Source of the DNA: Acidithiobacillus sp.
Lineage (GTDB): Bacteria > Pseudomonadota > Gammaproteobacteria > Acidithiobacillales > Acidithiobacillaceae
Length of the DNA: 64,000 nt
Assembly (NCBI GenBank): GCA_028697715.1
Contig: JAQVDS010000001.1
Location: 62,001 to 126,000 of the forward strand
Direction of reading: 5' to 3'
Shown here one piece after another: positions 19,578 through 29,192 of this stretch; position 1 is the stretch's first letter, and each line of letters begins with the position of its first letter. The notes beneath the pieces are model-generated. The model searched no databases and was not told where the DNA came from. It saw only the letters and a list, made by a program, of their open reading frames with translations. A program made the translations under genes and the position numbers.

Positions 19578-19940
19578 TCAAATACTGTTGCGCGGGCGAC
19601 GTCCACGACGAGGCTTCAGTTCCTGCATCAAAGCCTCACCGCGCTGGTGCAGCGCATTCATCTTGGCTTCGTCACCATTCACTTGCTCGTAGACTTCCGC
19701 CACTGCCGCGAGGATTTGCGTCGCCTCCCAGCCATTGGCCAAACGAGAAATGCGATCGACCAGCATACGCCGCTGCGCATCTCGCTCACGCTTGAGTTTG
19801 GGATTTTCCTGCAAGCGGCGCTTCTGCTCCTCGATCTTGTTCATCTGCTCGCGCATGCGAGCTTCCATCTGCAGTTTTTTGGCTTCCAGATCTGCCAAAC
19901 GTTCTTCTGCCGTACGCCGACGTCTTTTCTGCTTTTCCAT
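19578..19940 (-). CDS. Small basic coiled-coil protein of unknown function
   Basis: A 120-residue, highly charged protein. Residues 1-60 form a Lys/Arg/Glu-rich coiled coil (RRRTAEERLADLEAKKLQM and following), then a helical segment ATQILAAVAEVYEQVNGDEAK and a basic tail KPRRGRRPRNSI. The composition resembles nucleic-acid-associated or plasmid relaxosome accessory proteins (TraD/MobC-like), but I cannot assign a family. GGGGAGC precedes the ATG. It lies 59 bp downstream of the ferredoxin reductase gene, in the same direction. Confidence 0.6.
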   Translation of the reverse strand: MEKQKRRRRTAEERLADLEAKKLQMEARMREQMNKIEEQKRRLQENPKLKRERDAQRRMLVDRISRLANGWEATQILAAVAEVYEQVNGDEAKMNALHQRGEALMQELKPRRGRRPRNSI

Positions 19941-19999
19941 TTTCCGAGCTCCCCATTACCGAAAATTTGGCGTCATCTACGCCAACGTCAGCGATTATG

Positions 20000-21019
20000 T
20001 CAGTTCGTTTTACTTTTCGCAAATACGAAAGCGTCAGAAAATATGTATTGCGGATCGAGACCGGATTGCTCCAGACTTTCGGCCAAGTCGAAGACCATAT
20101 CCGGATGCCCGCAAAGATAGGCGACAAGGTCTTTTGGCTGGGGAAAATCTGCGCCGATTGCCGTGGTGATATAGCCAGTTCTCCCATTCCAGGAGGCATG
20201 TGGACGCGAAACCACGGGATGGAAGTGAAAGTTGGGATGCCTCGCCTGCCATTCCTGTAACAGTTCCTGATAATAAAATTCTTGGGCATAGCGTACACCC
20301 CAGTAAAAGTGGATGTCGCGGGTATCGCGATTGGCAAAGAGTTGTTCCAGCATTCCCTTGATCGGCGCAAAGCCAGTTCCCGTTGCTGCCAAGAGTAACG
20401 GGCGCTCCGGCCAGTCATCTCGGATGAAGAAAGTACCCAGCGGACCTTCAAAGCGCAGGATGTCTTTTTCCTTCATGGAGGAAAAGACGTGCCCGGTGAA
20501 TTGGCCACCCAGGACATGCTTGATATGCAACTCCAGCTGCGCGCCAGGTCCTGGCATATTGGCGATGGAGAAGCCTCGTCTACTGCCGTCCTTGAGCAGG
20601 ATATCGATGTACTGGCCAGGTAAAAAGCGAAATTCCTGGGTGCTGGGCAACTGTAAAAACAGGGCTCGTACCTCAGGCGCGAGGTCAACGATACGCGCTA
20701 CCCGGGAAGGCAGGGTCTTGATTTCGATCCCGGCGGCAGCACCAACCTCGCGCGCCTCGATCGACAAATCGGTTAATGGTGTCGCCTGACAAAAGAGGGC
20801 AAAACCTGCCTCCATCTCTTCATCCGGCAACATCTTTTCATCGACGTCCCCATAATCGACCGATCCCGCCAGAATCTTGCCTTTACAGGTGGCGCAGGTG
20901 CCACTGCGACAGCTATAGGGCAAGGCATAGCCATGACGCAGGGCTGCCTCGAGAATCGTTTCGTTGGCCTCGATGTCCATTTCGTGGCCACTGGGTTCGA
21001 TGCGTAAACGATAAGTCAT
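20000..21019 (-). CDS. NAD(P)H-flavin reductase with N-terminal 2Fe-2S ferredoxin domain
   Basis: A 339-residue electron-transfer protein. The plant-type ferredoxin domain has C37, C42, C45 and C77 (YSCRSGTCATCKGKIL, FCQAT). The FAD domain shows GQYIDILLKDGSRRGFSIANMP, and the NAD domain has LLLAATGTGFAPIKGML and a C-terminal GHPDMVFDL. This is the architecture of CDP-6-deoxy-hexulose reductase-like (AscD/UbiB-type) and oxygenase reductases. Its partner enzyme is not nearby. The ATG overlaps the RNase T stop by 4 bp, and AGGAG lies 7 nt upstream. Confidence 0.85.
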   Translation of the reverse strand: MTYRLRIEPSGHEMDIEANETILEAALRHGYALPYSCRSGTCATCKGKILAGSVDYGDVDEKMLPDEEMEAGFALFCQATPLTDLSIEAREVGAAAGIEIKTLPSRVARIVDLAPEVRALFLQLPSTQEFRFLPGQYIDILLKDGSRRGFSIANMPGPGAQLELHIKHVLGGQFTGHVFSSMKEKDILRFEGPLGTFFIRDDWPERPLLLAATGTGFAPIKGMLEQLFANRDTRDIHFYWGVRYAQEFYYQELLQEWQARHPNFHFHPVVSRPHASWNGRTGYITTAIGADFPQPKDLVAYLCGHPDMVFDLAESLEQSGLDPQYIFSDAFVFAKSKTN

Positions 21020-21675
21020 GTGCTACTCCTGTCGAGAAGAGACGACGACCCGGAAGACAAAGAAAAGGGCGAAATCTCGCTCTGATCAAAACGGTTCCAG
21101 ATCCAGCAAAACAATGCAGCAGTCCTTTCTGCATCATATAAGGCCGAATGGGCCTGTTTTCCATCCCAATCCAGACCCGCCTTGCGCACCGCTTTGGCGA
21201 GGACGGTTTCACCGAGCGCCAAAGCAGACAATGTGACCGTATCCAGGGTACTGAAGGGGTGAAAGGGACTGTTTTTTAGCTGCTCTCGTGCCGCAGCGGC
21301 GTGCAGAAAAGACAGATCAAAGTTGGCATTGTGCCCCACCAAAACGGCACGACGACATTTCTGATCACGCACTTGACTGCGCAGCGCCCGAAACAGCTCG
21401 CGCAGGGCCTGCGCCTCAGGAATGGCGCCGCGCAGGGGATGCTCAGGATCGATTCCGTTAAATGCCAGGGCCTGTGGATCGAGGATGGCACCGGCAAAAG
21501 GTTGTACGTGATAGTGCAGGATTTGCACTGGCTGCAAGTTACCGCTCTCCCCGGCAATCACCACCGCGGCGATCTCCAGCAGCGCATGGCGCTGACAATC
21601 GAAACCGGCAGTTTCGACGTCTACTACCACCGGCAGAAAGCCGCGCACGCGCTCAGCAATGGGGGTCATGCTCAT
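21016..21675 (-). CDS. rnt: Ribonuclease T (DEDD 3'-5' exonuclease)
   Basis: A 219-residue exonuclease that trims tRNA and other RNA 3' ends. ExoI is VVVDVETAGFD, ExoII is LVGHNANFDLSFL, ExoIII is AHSALYDAERTA; HPLRGAIPEAQAL and PFSTLDTVTLS are typical of RNase T rather than of the DNA polymerase III epsilon subunit. The C-terminus is Ser-rich. It overlaps fetB upstream and the reductase downstream by 4 bp each, forming a tight three-gene unit. Confidence 0.88.
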   Translation of the reverse strand: MSMTPIAERVRGFLPVVVDVETAGFDCQRHALLEIAAVVIAGESGNLQPVQILHYHVQPFAGAILDPQALAFNGIDPEHPLRGAIPEAQALRELFRALRSQVRDQKCRRAVLVGHNANFDLSFLHAAAAREQLKNSPFHPFSTLDTVTLSALALGETVLAKAVRKAGLDWDGKQAHSALYDAERTAALFCWIWNRFDQSEISPFSLSSGSSSLLDRSST

Positions 21676-22454
21676 ACGGCGTCCACTCGCGCAGGAAAGC
21701 GCAATGCCCGCGGCCCGGCAAGGACCACAGCGCTGGCGACGCTCAGACTCACCGCAGCGGTGAGCATCAGCATCACCACCAACTGCATCGATACCGCCGC
21801 GAGCGGCGCCATGCCCGCCAAAATCATCCCCGCAGTGATGCCCGGTATATGGATCATGCCCACGCTTTTCAGACTGTCCAACGTGGGGATGAGGGAACTG
21901 CGCACCACCATCGCGTAGAGCTGGCGCATCGCTTGGCGATCGGTGGCGCCCAAGGCGAGCATGGCAAGGAGGAGATCCTCGCGCTGATCGACCTCACTAC
22001 GCAAACGATTCAGGGCAAGCGAAACAGCGTTCATTGAGTTGCCGATGATCATCCCCCCGATCGGAACCAGGGACTGCCCCTTCCAGGTGATCAGACCCGA
22101 CACCAGCATCCACGCCAGGGTGATCGTGGTGGCCAGGAAGATGCTTGCGGTTCCCACCCAATAGGCATGGGGAATCCCCGCCCCGCGCTTGCGGTTGAAG
22201 AATCCGGCAGTGAAGATCATCAGGGCAAGAAAGAGAATGAGGAGGGGCGGTGATTCCTGGCGAAACAGCCAGCCCAGGATAAAGCCCATGATGGCAAGCT
22301 GGACAGTGGCGCGCAACGCCGACCACCACAGCTCCCGCCCCACTCCCAGCCGCTGCCAGGCGGACAGCGCCCAGGAACTGCCGAGGAGCCCAAAGACGCC
22401 AGCGATCGCCCACGGCGAAAAATGACTGAATAAACCGGTCGCAGCGTACTGCAT
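21672..22454 (-). CDS. fetB: FetB/YbbM family ABC transporter permease (iron export type)
   Basis: A 260-residue inner-membrane protein with about six to seven helices. LRATVQLAIMGFILGW, IGGMIIGNSMNAVSLALNRL and IPGITAGMILAGMAPLAAV are the conserved UPF0014/FetB motifs. In E. coli FetB pairs with the ATPase FetA to export iron and limit oxidative stress. No FetA-like gene is adjacent, so the ATPase must be encoded elsewhere or be absent. It leads the fetB-rnt-reductase unit. Confidence 0.88.
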   Translation of the reverse strand: MQYAATGLFSHFSPWAIAGVFGLLGSSWALSAWQRLGVGRELWWSALRATVQLAIMGFILGWLFRQESPPLLILFLALMIFTAGFFNRKRGAGIPHAYWVGTASIFLATTITLAWMLVSGLITWKGQSLVPIGGMIIGNSMNAVSLALNRLRSEVDQREDLLLAMLALGATDRQAMRQLYAMVVRSSLIPTLDSLKSVGMIHIPGITAGMILAGMAPLAAVSMQLVVMLMLTAAVSLSVASAVVLAGPRALRFPARVDAV

Positions 22455-22562
22455 ACCTTATCTCGAAGCGGAAAATAAGCAGCGACTATAGCAGGCTTGC
22501 CATGCCGTTTCACCGCAACAAATCGTCATGCGCGAGCATAGCGTGGCACGCCAAGCCTCTGG

Positions 22563-22590
22563 TGTGTATAGTATTAACACTTGATACACA
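22563..22590. promoter_or_regulatory. vapBC operator/promoter palindrome
   Basis: TGTGTAT and ATACACA form a perfect 7-bp inverted repeat around an AT-rich centre that contains TATAGTAT, just upstream of the vapB Shine-Dalgarno. This is the usual site for autorepression by VapB-VapC complexes. Confidence 0.55.
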
Positions 22591-22604
22591 TTGAGGAGAT
22601 AATT

Positions 22605-22799
22605 GTGCGGACCAACATCGTGATAGACGATACGCTCATGGATGAGGCCCTGAAAGCCACCGGCCTCAAAACCAAGAAGGAAGTCGTGGAACTTGGTCTG
22701 AAGACGTTAGTTACGCTGAAGAAACAGGCGACCATCAAAGAATATAGAGGCAAACTGACCTGGGAGGGCGATCTGACAGAGTTACGGAATCTCCGATGA
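22605..22799 (+). CDS. vapB: Type II antitoxin, VapB family
   Basis: A 64-residue antitoxin. The GTG at 22605 is preceded by GAGGAG 8 nt upstream and gives the family-typical N-terminus MRTNIVIDDTLMDEALKATG, a ribbon-helix-helix DNA-binding domain. TKKEVVELGLKTLV completes the helix pair; the C-terminal YRGKLTWEGDLTELR binds and neutralises the toxin. It overlaps vapC by 4 bp. An inverted repeat lies directly upstream. Confidence 0.88.
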   Translation: MRTNIVIDDTLMDEALKATGLKTKKEVVELGLKTLVTLKKQATIKEYRGKLTWEGDLTELRNLR

Positions 22800-23197
22800 T
22801 TGTAGTCGATTCCAGCGTCTGGATCGATTACTTCAACGGTGTTGCCAACCGCGAAACCGACATGCTCGACGCCCTGCTGGGGGTTGAAGCTCTGGCCGTG
22901 GGTGACGTGATCCTTGCCGAAGTGCTACAGGGCTTTCGGAGCGATGCGAACTACAAGACCGCCAAAAGCCTCATGAGCTCTCTGATCGTTGTAGAGATGC
23001 TTGGTGAAGCGAACGCCATCAAGTGCGCCGAGAACTACAGAACGCTACGCAAACGTGGTGTCACCATTCGAAAGACGATCGACGTTTTCATTGCCACCTA
23101 CAGCATCGAGAATCAGTGCCTACTGCTGTTTCAGGATCAGGACTTCCTGCCCTTCGTAGAGCATATGGGCCTCTTGCCCGCTATCAGGAGCGCATAA
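22796..23197 (+). CDS. vapC: VapC-type PIN-domain ribonuclease toxin
   Basis: A 133-residue PIN-domain endoribonuclease. Acidic active-site residues are D5 (IVVDSSVWIDYF), E42 (AEVLQGF), D96 (RKTIDVFIATY) and D114 or D116 (FQDQDFLPF). All are intact, so the toxin is probably active. VapC toxins typically cleave tRNA and stall growth. ATGA overlap with vapB ensures coupled translation. The pair sits next to relics of another toxin-antitoxin pair. Confidence 0.9.
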   Translation: MIVVDSSVWIDYFNGVANRETDMLDALLGVEALAVGDVILAEVLQGFRSDANYKTAKSLMSSLIVVEMLGEANAIKCAENYRTLRKRGVTIRKTIDVFIATYSIENQCLLLFQDQDFLPFVEHMGLLPAIRSA

Positions 23198-23219
23198 TCG
23201 ATGAACATCACATGGTGTA

Positions 23220-23336
23220 CTAGTTAAAGGGGATGCGCTCTTCACGAAACGCCAATTCGACTGGCGAAGGAAGGAAGTCAGGAAGCACCTGAATCTTGGC
23301 AAGGGGTTCATCGCTGTATTTGATTTTCGCACTCAT
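23220..23336 (-). pseudogene. Truncated CopG-type antitoxin relic
   Basis: A 38-codon frame beginning MSAKIKYSDEPLAK and reading VLPDFLPSPVELAFREE before ending in IPFN and a stop. The KYTDEP and DFLPSPEELAFKEE blocks are hallmarks of the CopG-antitoxin family, whose members continue with VKVTLALSK and a ribbon-helix-helix segment. That C-terminal half is missing, so the gene is truncated from its 3' side, at about 22 bp from the vapC stop. The remnant probably cannot bind DNA. Confidence 0.55.
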
Positions 23337-23385
23337 AACTAGTCTTTTCTTTGCGCCAATAGCCGACGCCGATGATCCGAATTAC
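23308..23385 (-). pseudogene. Possible BrnT-like toxin C-terminal remnant
   Basis: In the frame that runs into the antitoxin start, the minus strand encodes VIRIIGVGYWRKEKTSYE before a stop at 23308. This resembles the C-terminal end of BrnT-family toxins (VIRII then a basic stretch ending YE). The overlap with the antitoxin ATG is the normal toxin-antitoxin spacing. Everything upstream of this fragment is lost or degraded. Identification rests on a short motif from memory. Confidence 0.3.
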
Positions 23386-23450
23386 CGACGCGCGGGATGC
23401 CCAGCTTGTCGCTGCCGCGCAGAGGCACACGCGGTACTAGCTTTCCCACT

Positions 23451-24314
23451 TCAGCGCGCCAGATATTTCCGTTGCAGGGCGGCGATCCGTTGTTCCAGCG
23501 TCGGATGTCCGGCCAGAATTCCTCCACTCTCACCAAAGGTGGCCAACGCTGCCAGAGGTCCGCAACAGTCATCCTGAGTATTGGCAGACGCCCGTCGGCG
23601 CAGCAGCGAAATCATCCCTGCCGCCCCATACTGCTCGGCGGCGAAATGATCCGCCGCATATTCCCGCCGCCGGGAAAACCAGGCGATGGGGAGCAGCGCA
23701 AACAGAAAAATGACGACTTGCAGCGCGCTCAGCAAAATGGAGCGCGATTGCTGGGGGGTATGAAAGAGCATGGTCAGAATCTGTGCCACCGCAAAGGCCA
23801 CAACAATACTCGTGCCCAGTAAAAGCTGCATACTCGACATATCTCCGAAGTACACATGCGCCATTTCATGCGCGATGGCGGCACGCAGTTCCGCATCGGA
23901 AGCCGATTGCAGGAGGCCGGAAGACAAGACCAGCCAAGCATGTTGCCGACCCATGCCAAGGACAAAGGCGTTGGGAACTGCGGCGGAAAACTGATAAAGC
24001 TGTGGCGCCGGCATTCCCAGGCGTTGTGCAAGTTCATTGGCGACAGTAGTCGCGAGTTGCTCTCTGGGCGTCGCACCCAAGCGCTGCAAGTTCAATCCGC
24101 GCTGGACCACCAAAGGTGTAAGCAATCCAAAAAACAGGGCGCCGGTCAGGCTCAATCCAAAAACAAGCAGCGGCAGCCATGGGAGCAAGGTGCTCAGCGA
24201 AGAGGAGATGTCACTGCCGGAAAACGGCAACAATGCCAGGGAGGTCACTAAGACCATCCCTACCGTTATCAGGAAAGCACTTAGCAACAACCATGCCAAC
24301 GTCTTGATCCACAC
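23451..24314 (-). CDS. htpX: HtpX-like membrane zinc metalloprotease (M48 family)
   Basis: A 287-residue inner-membrane protease for quality control of membrane proteins. Two N-terminal helices (about 3-30 and 45-70) precede the catalytic domain; the zinc motif is AAIAHEMAHVYFGD, and the third ligand lies in SRRREYAADHFAA. Two further hydrophobic segments lie between them. I prefer the ATG at 24314, which has GGGAG upstream; an ATG at 24332 gives six more residues. Its 3' end abuts the toxin relic region. Confidence 0.92.
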   Translation of the reverse strand: MWIKTLAWLLLSAFLITVGMVLVTSLALLPFSGSDISSSLSTLLPWLPLLVFGLSLTGALFFGLLTPLVVQRGLNLQRLGATPREQLATTVANELAQRLGMPAPQLYQFSAAVPNAFVLGMGRQHAWLVLSSGLLQSASDAELRAAIAHEMAHVYFGDMSSMQLLLGTSIVVAFAVAQILTMLFHTPQQSRSILLSALQVVIFLFALLPIAWFSRRREYAADHFAAEQYGAAGMISLLRRRASANTQDDCCGPLAALATFGESGGILAGHPTLEQRIAALQRKYLAR

Positions 24315-24408
24315 CATCCCACACGCTCCCATCTCTGTACTTTTTGCGGCATGTGGACGCCTGCAATGCGCTTTTTATATTGAAAAGAGTGTAAACAGAT
24401 CCTGAGCA

Positions 24409-25879
<1,471 letters not shown>

Positions 25880-25889
<10 letters not shown>

Positions 25890-26629
25890 CTGAGAAAGAC
25901 TTCTCGCAGGGCCTGGGAGCAGGCCGTAGGCTGGCTGAGGAAGGGGGCGTGGCCACAGTGCAGCAGGCGCAGCACGCTCCCCGGCAGGGCCTGCTGCAGA
26001 GCCTCCGCCGCTGCCGGCAGCACAATCCGGTCGGCATCCCCCTGCAAGAGCAACACCGGGTAGGGAAGAGCATGTAGGGAAGGACGCAGATCGATATCCC
26101 GCAGAAATCCCAAACCTGCTTGCAAACAGTCGCGATCTGGCAAGGGCCAGTCGTCGATCTGCAGCATACGGGTGCGGGCGGCAGGATCCCCCAGGGTCTG
26201 CAGGGCAAAAAAACGTCGCCGCAGCCCCTGGGCATCGCGCGTGAGTTCTCGAGCGAAGTCGTCGAGGGTTTGCGCTGCGATTCCCGCTGACCAGTCGGGG
26301 CGTGCGACAAAACAGGGGGAAGTGGCGACCAACACCAATCCTGTCAAACGCAGGTCTTCACGCAAGGCCAGGGCCAGGGCAAGCAATCCACCCAGCGACC
26401 AGCCCAGGAGAATGGGAGCTGCGGACACTGCCACCAGCCGCTGGTGCAAGTTATCGAGCTCCGTTTCCCATTGCCAGCCTGCCGCCGGGCAGGGACGCTC
26501 GCCGTGTCCCGGAAGCTCCCAGCTATGCACGTGAAAATCCTGCTCCAGCATTGGCAGCCAGGGCGAGAAGACCCGCCCTTCCATACCCCAGCCATGCAAC
26601 AGGACGAGATGCGGACGTTGGCGCATCAA
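25880..26629 (-). CDS. bioH: Pimeloyl-ACP methyl ester carboxylesterase BioH
   Basis: A 249-residue alpha/beta hydrolase. LVLLHGWGMEGRVFSPW is the oxyanion-hole region; the nucleophile serine is in LLGWSLGGLLAL; the acid is in LQGDADRIV and the histidine in CGHAPFLSQP, a BioH-like end. It cleaves pimeloyl-ACP methyl ester after two elongation rounds. It overlaps bioF by 4 bp and bioC by 10 bp. Confidence 0.92.
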
Positions 26630-27807
26630 TCGCCCCCCGCTACAGGCTGTAAGGCACAGAGCAGGCGCTGGATGTCGTCTTGGTTGTGGGCGGCGCTGAG
26701 ACTGATGCGTAGTCGAGCCCGCCCCGCGGGCACGGTCGGCGGTCGTACCGCCGGACAGTAGATGCCCGCACTGCGCAAAGCAGCGGCCACCCCCAAGGCC
26801 GCTGCGTTGCTACCCAGAATCAGCCCCTGGATAGGCGTCTGGCTGGGCAGATAAGGCCACCCCTGCAAACCGGCCTGCAGGGTATTGCGGAGCTCCTGTA
26901 GATGCTGACGTAGCCCCTCTCCCTCGCGCAGTAGATCGAGGGCGGCGCGACTGGCCGCGGCGACGTTCGCCGGCAGCGCGGTATGAAAGAGATAGCTACG
27001 GGCTGCCTGCTGCAACCAGCGCGTCAGGCTGCGGGGACCGGCAACAAAGGCACCATAACTGCCAAAGGCCTTGCCGAGAGTGCCCACGCGCAGGGTCACC
27101 GCCCCGTCTGGCAAGCCCCAGTGCGCCAGACTACCCTGCCCCTGCGCGCCTAAAACACCAAAGGCATGCGCCTCGTCCAGCAGCAGACCGGCGTCATAAC
27201 GCGCGGCGAGGGCCGACAATTCCGGTAGCCGGGCCAAATCTCCATCCATACTGAACACCCCTTCGCTGACGATCCAGGCCCGGCCGCGGCGCGGCTTTTG
27301 CAGCAGCGTTTCCAGATGCGCGAGGTCGTTGTGGCGAAAGCGTTGCAGGCGGGCACCGCTAAGTCGCGCGCCGTCGATGAGGGAGGCATGGGCAAGGCGG
27401 TCGAGGAGGAGCAGGTCGCGCGCCTCGACCAGCCCACTCAGTATGCCGAGGTTGGCCAGGTAGCCCGAGCCAAAGAGCAGGACGTCTTCCTCCCCCAGCC
27501 AATCGGCCAAGGCTTGCGCCAGGGCCTCGTGCTCCGCCCGCATACCACCAAGCAGGGGCGCGGCGCCGGTTCCGTACTCGCCACTGGCAAAGCTCGCACT
27601 GGCCGCCTCTCGCAAGGCGGGATGCCGTGCGAGGCCGAGATAGTCATTACTGGCAAAGGAAAGCAGGGTCTGGCCAGCACGGTCGCGGTAGAAGGGGCGC
27701 GGCCCCGGCAGCGGCTGCAGGACTTCCGTCTGGCGGAGAAGTCCCGCCTCGGCGCGGGCCGCGAGGGCTGCCTCCCAATCGCAGAGCAGGGTGCTGGCTA
27801 TCGTCAT
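26626..27807 (-). CDS. bioF: 8-amino-7-oxononanoate synthase BioF
   Basis: A 393-residue PLP-dependent alpha-oxoamine synthase that condenses pimeloyl-ACP/CoA with alanine. FASNDYLGLARHP, LLGGMRAEHEALAQALA, and LLDEAHAFGVLGAQGQG are conserved; the PLP lysine is in RVGTLGKAFGSYGAF. I chose the ATG at 27807 (MTIASTLLCDW); the longer frame to 27864 has a Pro/Arg-rich extension unlike the family. It is the first gene of bioF-H-C-D, divergent from comF. Confidence 0.94.
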   Translation of the reverse strand: MTIASTLLCDWEAALAARAEAGLLRQTEVLQPLPGPRPFYRDRAGQTLLSFASNDYLGLARHPALREAASASFASGEYGTGAAPLLGGMRAEHEALAQALADWLGEEDVLLFGSGYLANLGILSGLVEARDLLLLDRLAHASLIDGARLSGARLQRFRHNDLAHLETLLQKPRRGRAWIVSEGVFSMDGDLARLPELSALAARYDAGLLLDEAHAFGVLGAQGQGSLAHWGLPDGAVTLRVGTLGKAFGSYGAFVAGPRSLTRWLQQAARSYLFHTALPANVAAASRAALDLLREGEGLRQHLQELRNTLQAGLQGWPYLPSQTPIQGLILGSNAAALGVAAALRSAGIYCPAVRPPTVPAGRARLRISLSAAHNQDDIQRLLCALQPVAGGD

Positions 27808-27891
27808 GGGCACGGTATAGGGGAGCCGGGCGCGCCTTGTCAATGCGTCAGGCAATGGTGACAATGCTGCCTGAGCAGAGGGGATAGCAGC

Positions 27892-28614
27892 TTGCTAGCA
27901 ATACCATTCGGGTTACCGAGGCGAGAGATTTGGCGCGAGGCACCGGGACGTTTCGTCTCTTGGCTCCTGCCGGAAAGTTGCCGTTTCTGCTCGGCGCCCG
28001 GAGCCGCAATCTGTGACGATTGCCATCGCGAACTACCCCGACTGCCCGCCGACCGCTGTAGCTGGTGCGCCCTGCCCGTCAATGCCGATGGCGACTGTCC
28101 AGTCTGCAGTATCGAGGCACCCAGCTACGATTACACCTTTTGCCCCTTCGTCTATACCCATCCGTTGGCCACGGCCATCAGCGCCTGGAAATTTCATGCC
28201 GGGCTGGACTGGACCCGCCCGCTCGCCCAGGCCTGGCTACGAACCTGGACCACGGAAAGCCTGCCGGCGCGCCCCGACGCGTTGTTGCCGGTACCTGCCC
28301 ACTCGGCCCGCCTGGCTGAACGCGGCTACAATCAGGCGGCTTTATTGGCGTGGCACTGGGCGCGTGCGTACCGGATTCCGTTGCGCGATGTCCTGCGTCG
28401 TACTCGTAACACTCCACACCAAGTCGGCGGTAGCCGCGACCAACGCCGCGCCAACCTGCAGTCCGCCTTTACCCTACGTGGCAAACTGCCGGCACACATA
28501 GCCTTGGTCGATGACGTCATGACCACTGGGAGTACCGCAGAAGCGCTGGCGCAGCTCCTCAAAGCACAGGGCGTGCAGCGGGTGGATCTGTGGATTCTGG
28601 CGCGCGCACTATGA
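27892..28614 (+). CDS. comF: ComF family phosphoribosyltransferase-like protein
   Basis: A 240-residue protein of the ComF/GntX family, linked to DNA uptake and use of extracellular DNA. A Cys4-type zinc site is formed by CRFCSAPGAAICDDCH and CSWCALPV ... CPVC. The PRTase core has LLPVPAHSARLAERGYNQA and the PRPP loop ALVDDVMTTGSTAEAL. The start is a TTG at 27892; no in-frame ATG precedes the zinc motif. The stop overlaps trmL by 4 bp (ATGA). Type IV pilus motors elsewhere in the window make natural competence plausible. Confidence 0.88.
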   Translation: MLAIPFGLPRREIWREAPGRFVSWLLPESCRFCSAPGAAICDDCHRELPRLPADRCSWCALPVNADGDCPVCSIEAPSYDYTFCPFVYTHPLATAISAWKFHAGLDWTRPLAQAWLRTWTTESLPARPDALLPVPAHSARLAERGYNQAALLAWHWARAYRIPLRDVLRRTRNTPHQVGGSRDQRRANLQSAFTLRGKLPAHIALVDDVMTTGSTAEALAQLLKAQGVQRVDLWILARAL

Positions 28615-29090
28615 GCACATCCTTCATCGAATTGGCGCTCTATCAGCCCGAAATCCCTCCCAACACCGGCAACGTCATCCGTCTTTGCGCCAACACCGGG
28701 GCACGCCTGCATCTGATCGAGCCCTTGGGCTTTGCCTGGGAGGATCGCCGTCTGCGCCGCGCCGGCCTGGATTACCATGAATTTGCTGAGGTACAGCGGC
28801 ATGCCTGCTGGGCAGACTGCGCCGCGCAATTGGATGACCGGCGGATCTTTGCCTTCAGCACCAAAGGGGCAGCAGGAAGTTTTGCCGAGGCCCGCTTTGC
28901 CACCGGGGACGTCTTTCTCTTTGGTCCGGAAACCCGGGGGCTGCCCGACGCGGTCCTCGCGGAATTTCCTCCAGACCGTCTTCTCCGCCTACCCATGCGA
29001 CCAGGACAGCGCAGCCTGAATCTTTCGAACTCCTGCGCCGTCGCTGTCTTCGAGGCATGGCGACAGCTTGGTTACGTCGGCGGCAAGTAA
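28611..29090 (+). CDS. trmL: tRNA (cytidine/uridine-34 2'-O)-methyltransferase TrmL
   Basis: A 159-residue SPOUT methyltransferase that modifies the wobble position of tRNA-Leu. ALYQPEIPPNTGNVIRLCANTG is the N-terminal signature (NTGN); LFGPETRGLPDAVL and LRLPMRPGQRSLNLSNSCAV form the trefoil knot and SAM site. I use the ATG at 28611, which overlaps the comF stop. The Pho-box array starts 2 bp after its stop. Confidence 0.94.
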   Translation: MSTSFIELALYQPEIPPNTGNVIRLCANTGARLHLIEPLGFAWEDRRLRRAGLDYHEFAEVQRHACWADCAAQLDDRRIFAFSTKGAAGSFAEARFATGDVFLFGPETRGLPDAVLAEFPPDRLLRLPMRPGQRSLNLSNSCAVAVFEAWRQLGYVGGK

Positions 29091-29091
29091 G

Positions 29092-29135
29092 CTGTCATAA
29101 AAGTGTCATAAAAGCTTCATCATAGTGTCATACAT
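29092..29135 (+). promoter_or_regulatory. Tandem Pho boxes (four 11-bp repeats)
   Basis: CTGTCAT, GTGTCAT, GCTTCAT and GTGTCAT start at 29092, 29103, 29114 and 29125, exactly 11 bp apart, separated by AT-rich linkers. The first two together (CTGTCATAAAAGTGTCAT) nearly match the PhoB consensus. The array ends about 58 bp before the transporter ATG. Confidence 0.85.
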
Positions 29136-29192
29136 AAGGTGTAGAGTTGTGCTCTGATCTGTACATAGCCGCAAACTGCAGGAGGTCACAGC

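Noticed and set aside
23339..23572. 77-residue minus-strand frame at the htpX end
   Set aside because: It runs out of frame through the htpX 3' end. The toxin-like fragment lies in a different frame.
27808..27891. BirA operator in the bioF-comF gap
   Set aside because: I looked for the long TTGTAAAC-type palindrome and saw none here or upstream of bioB.
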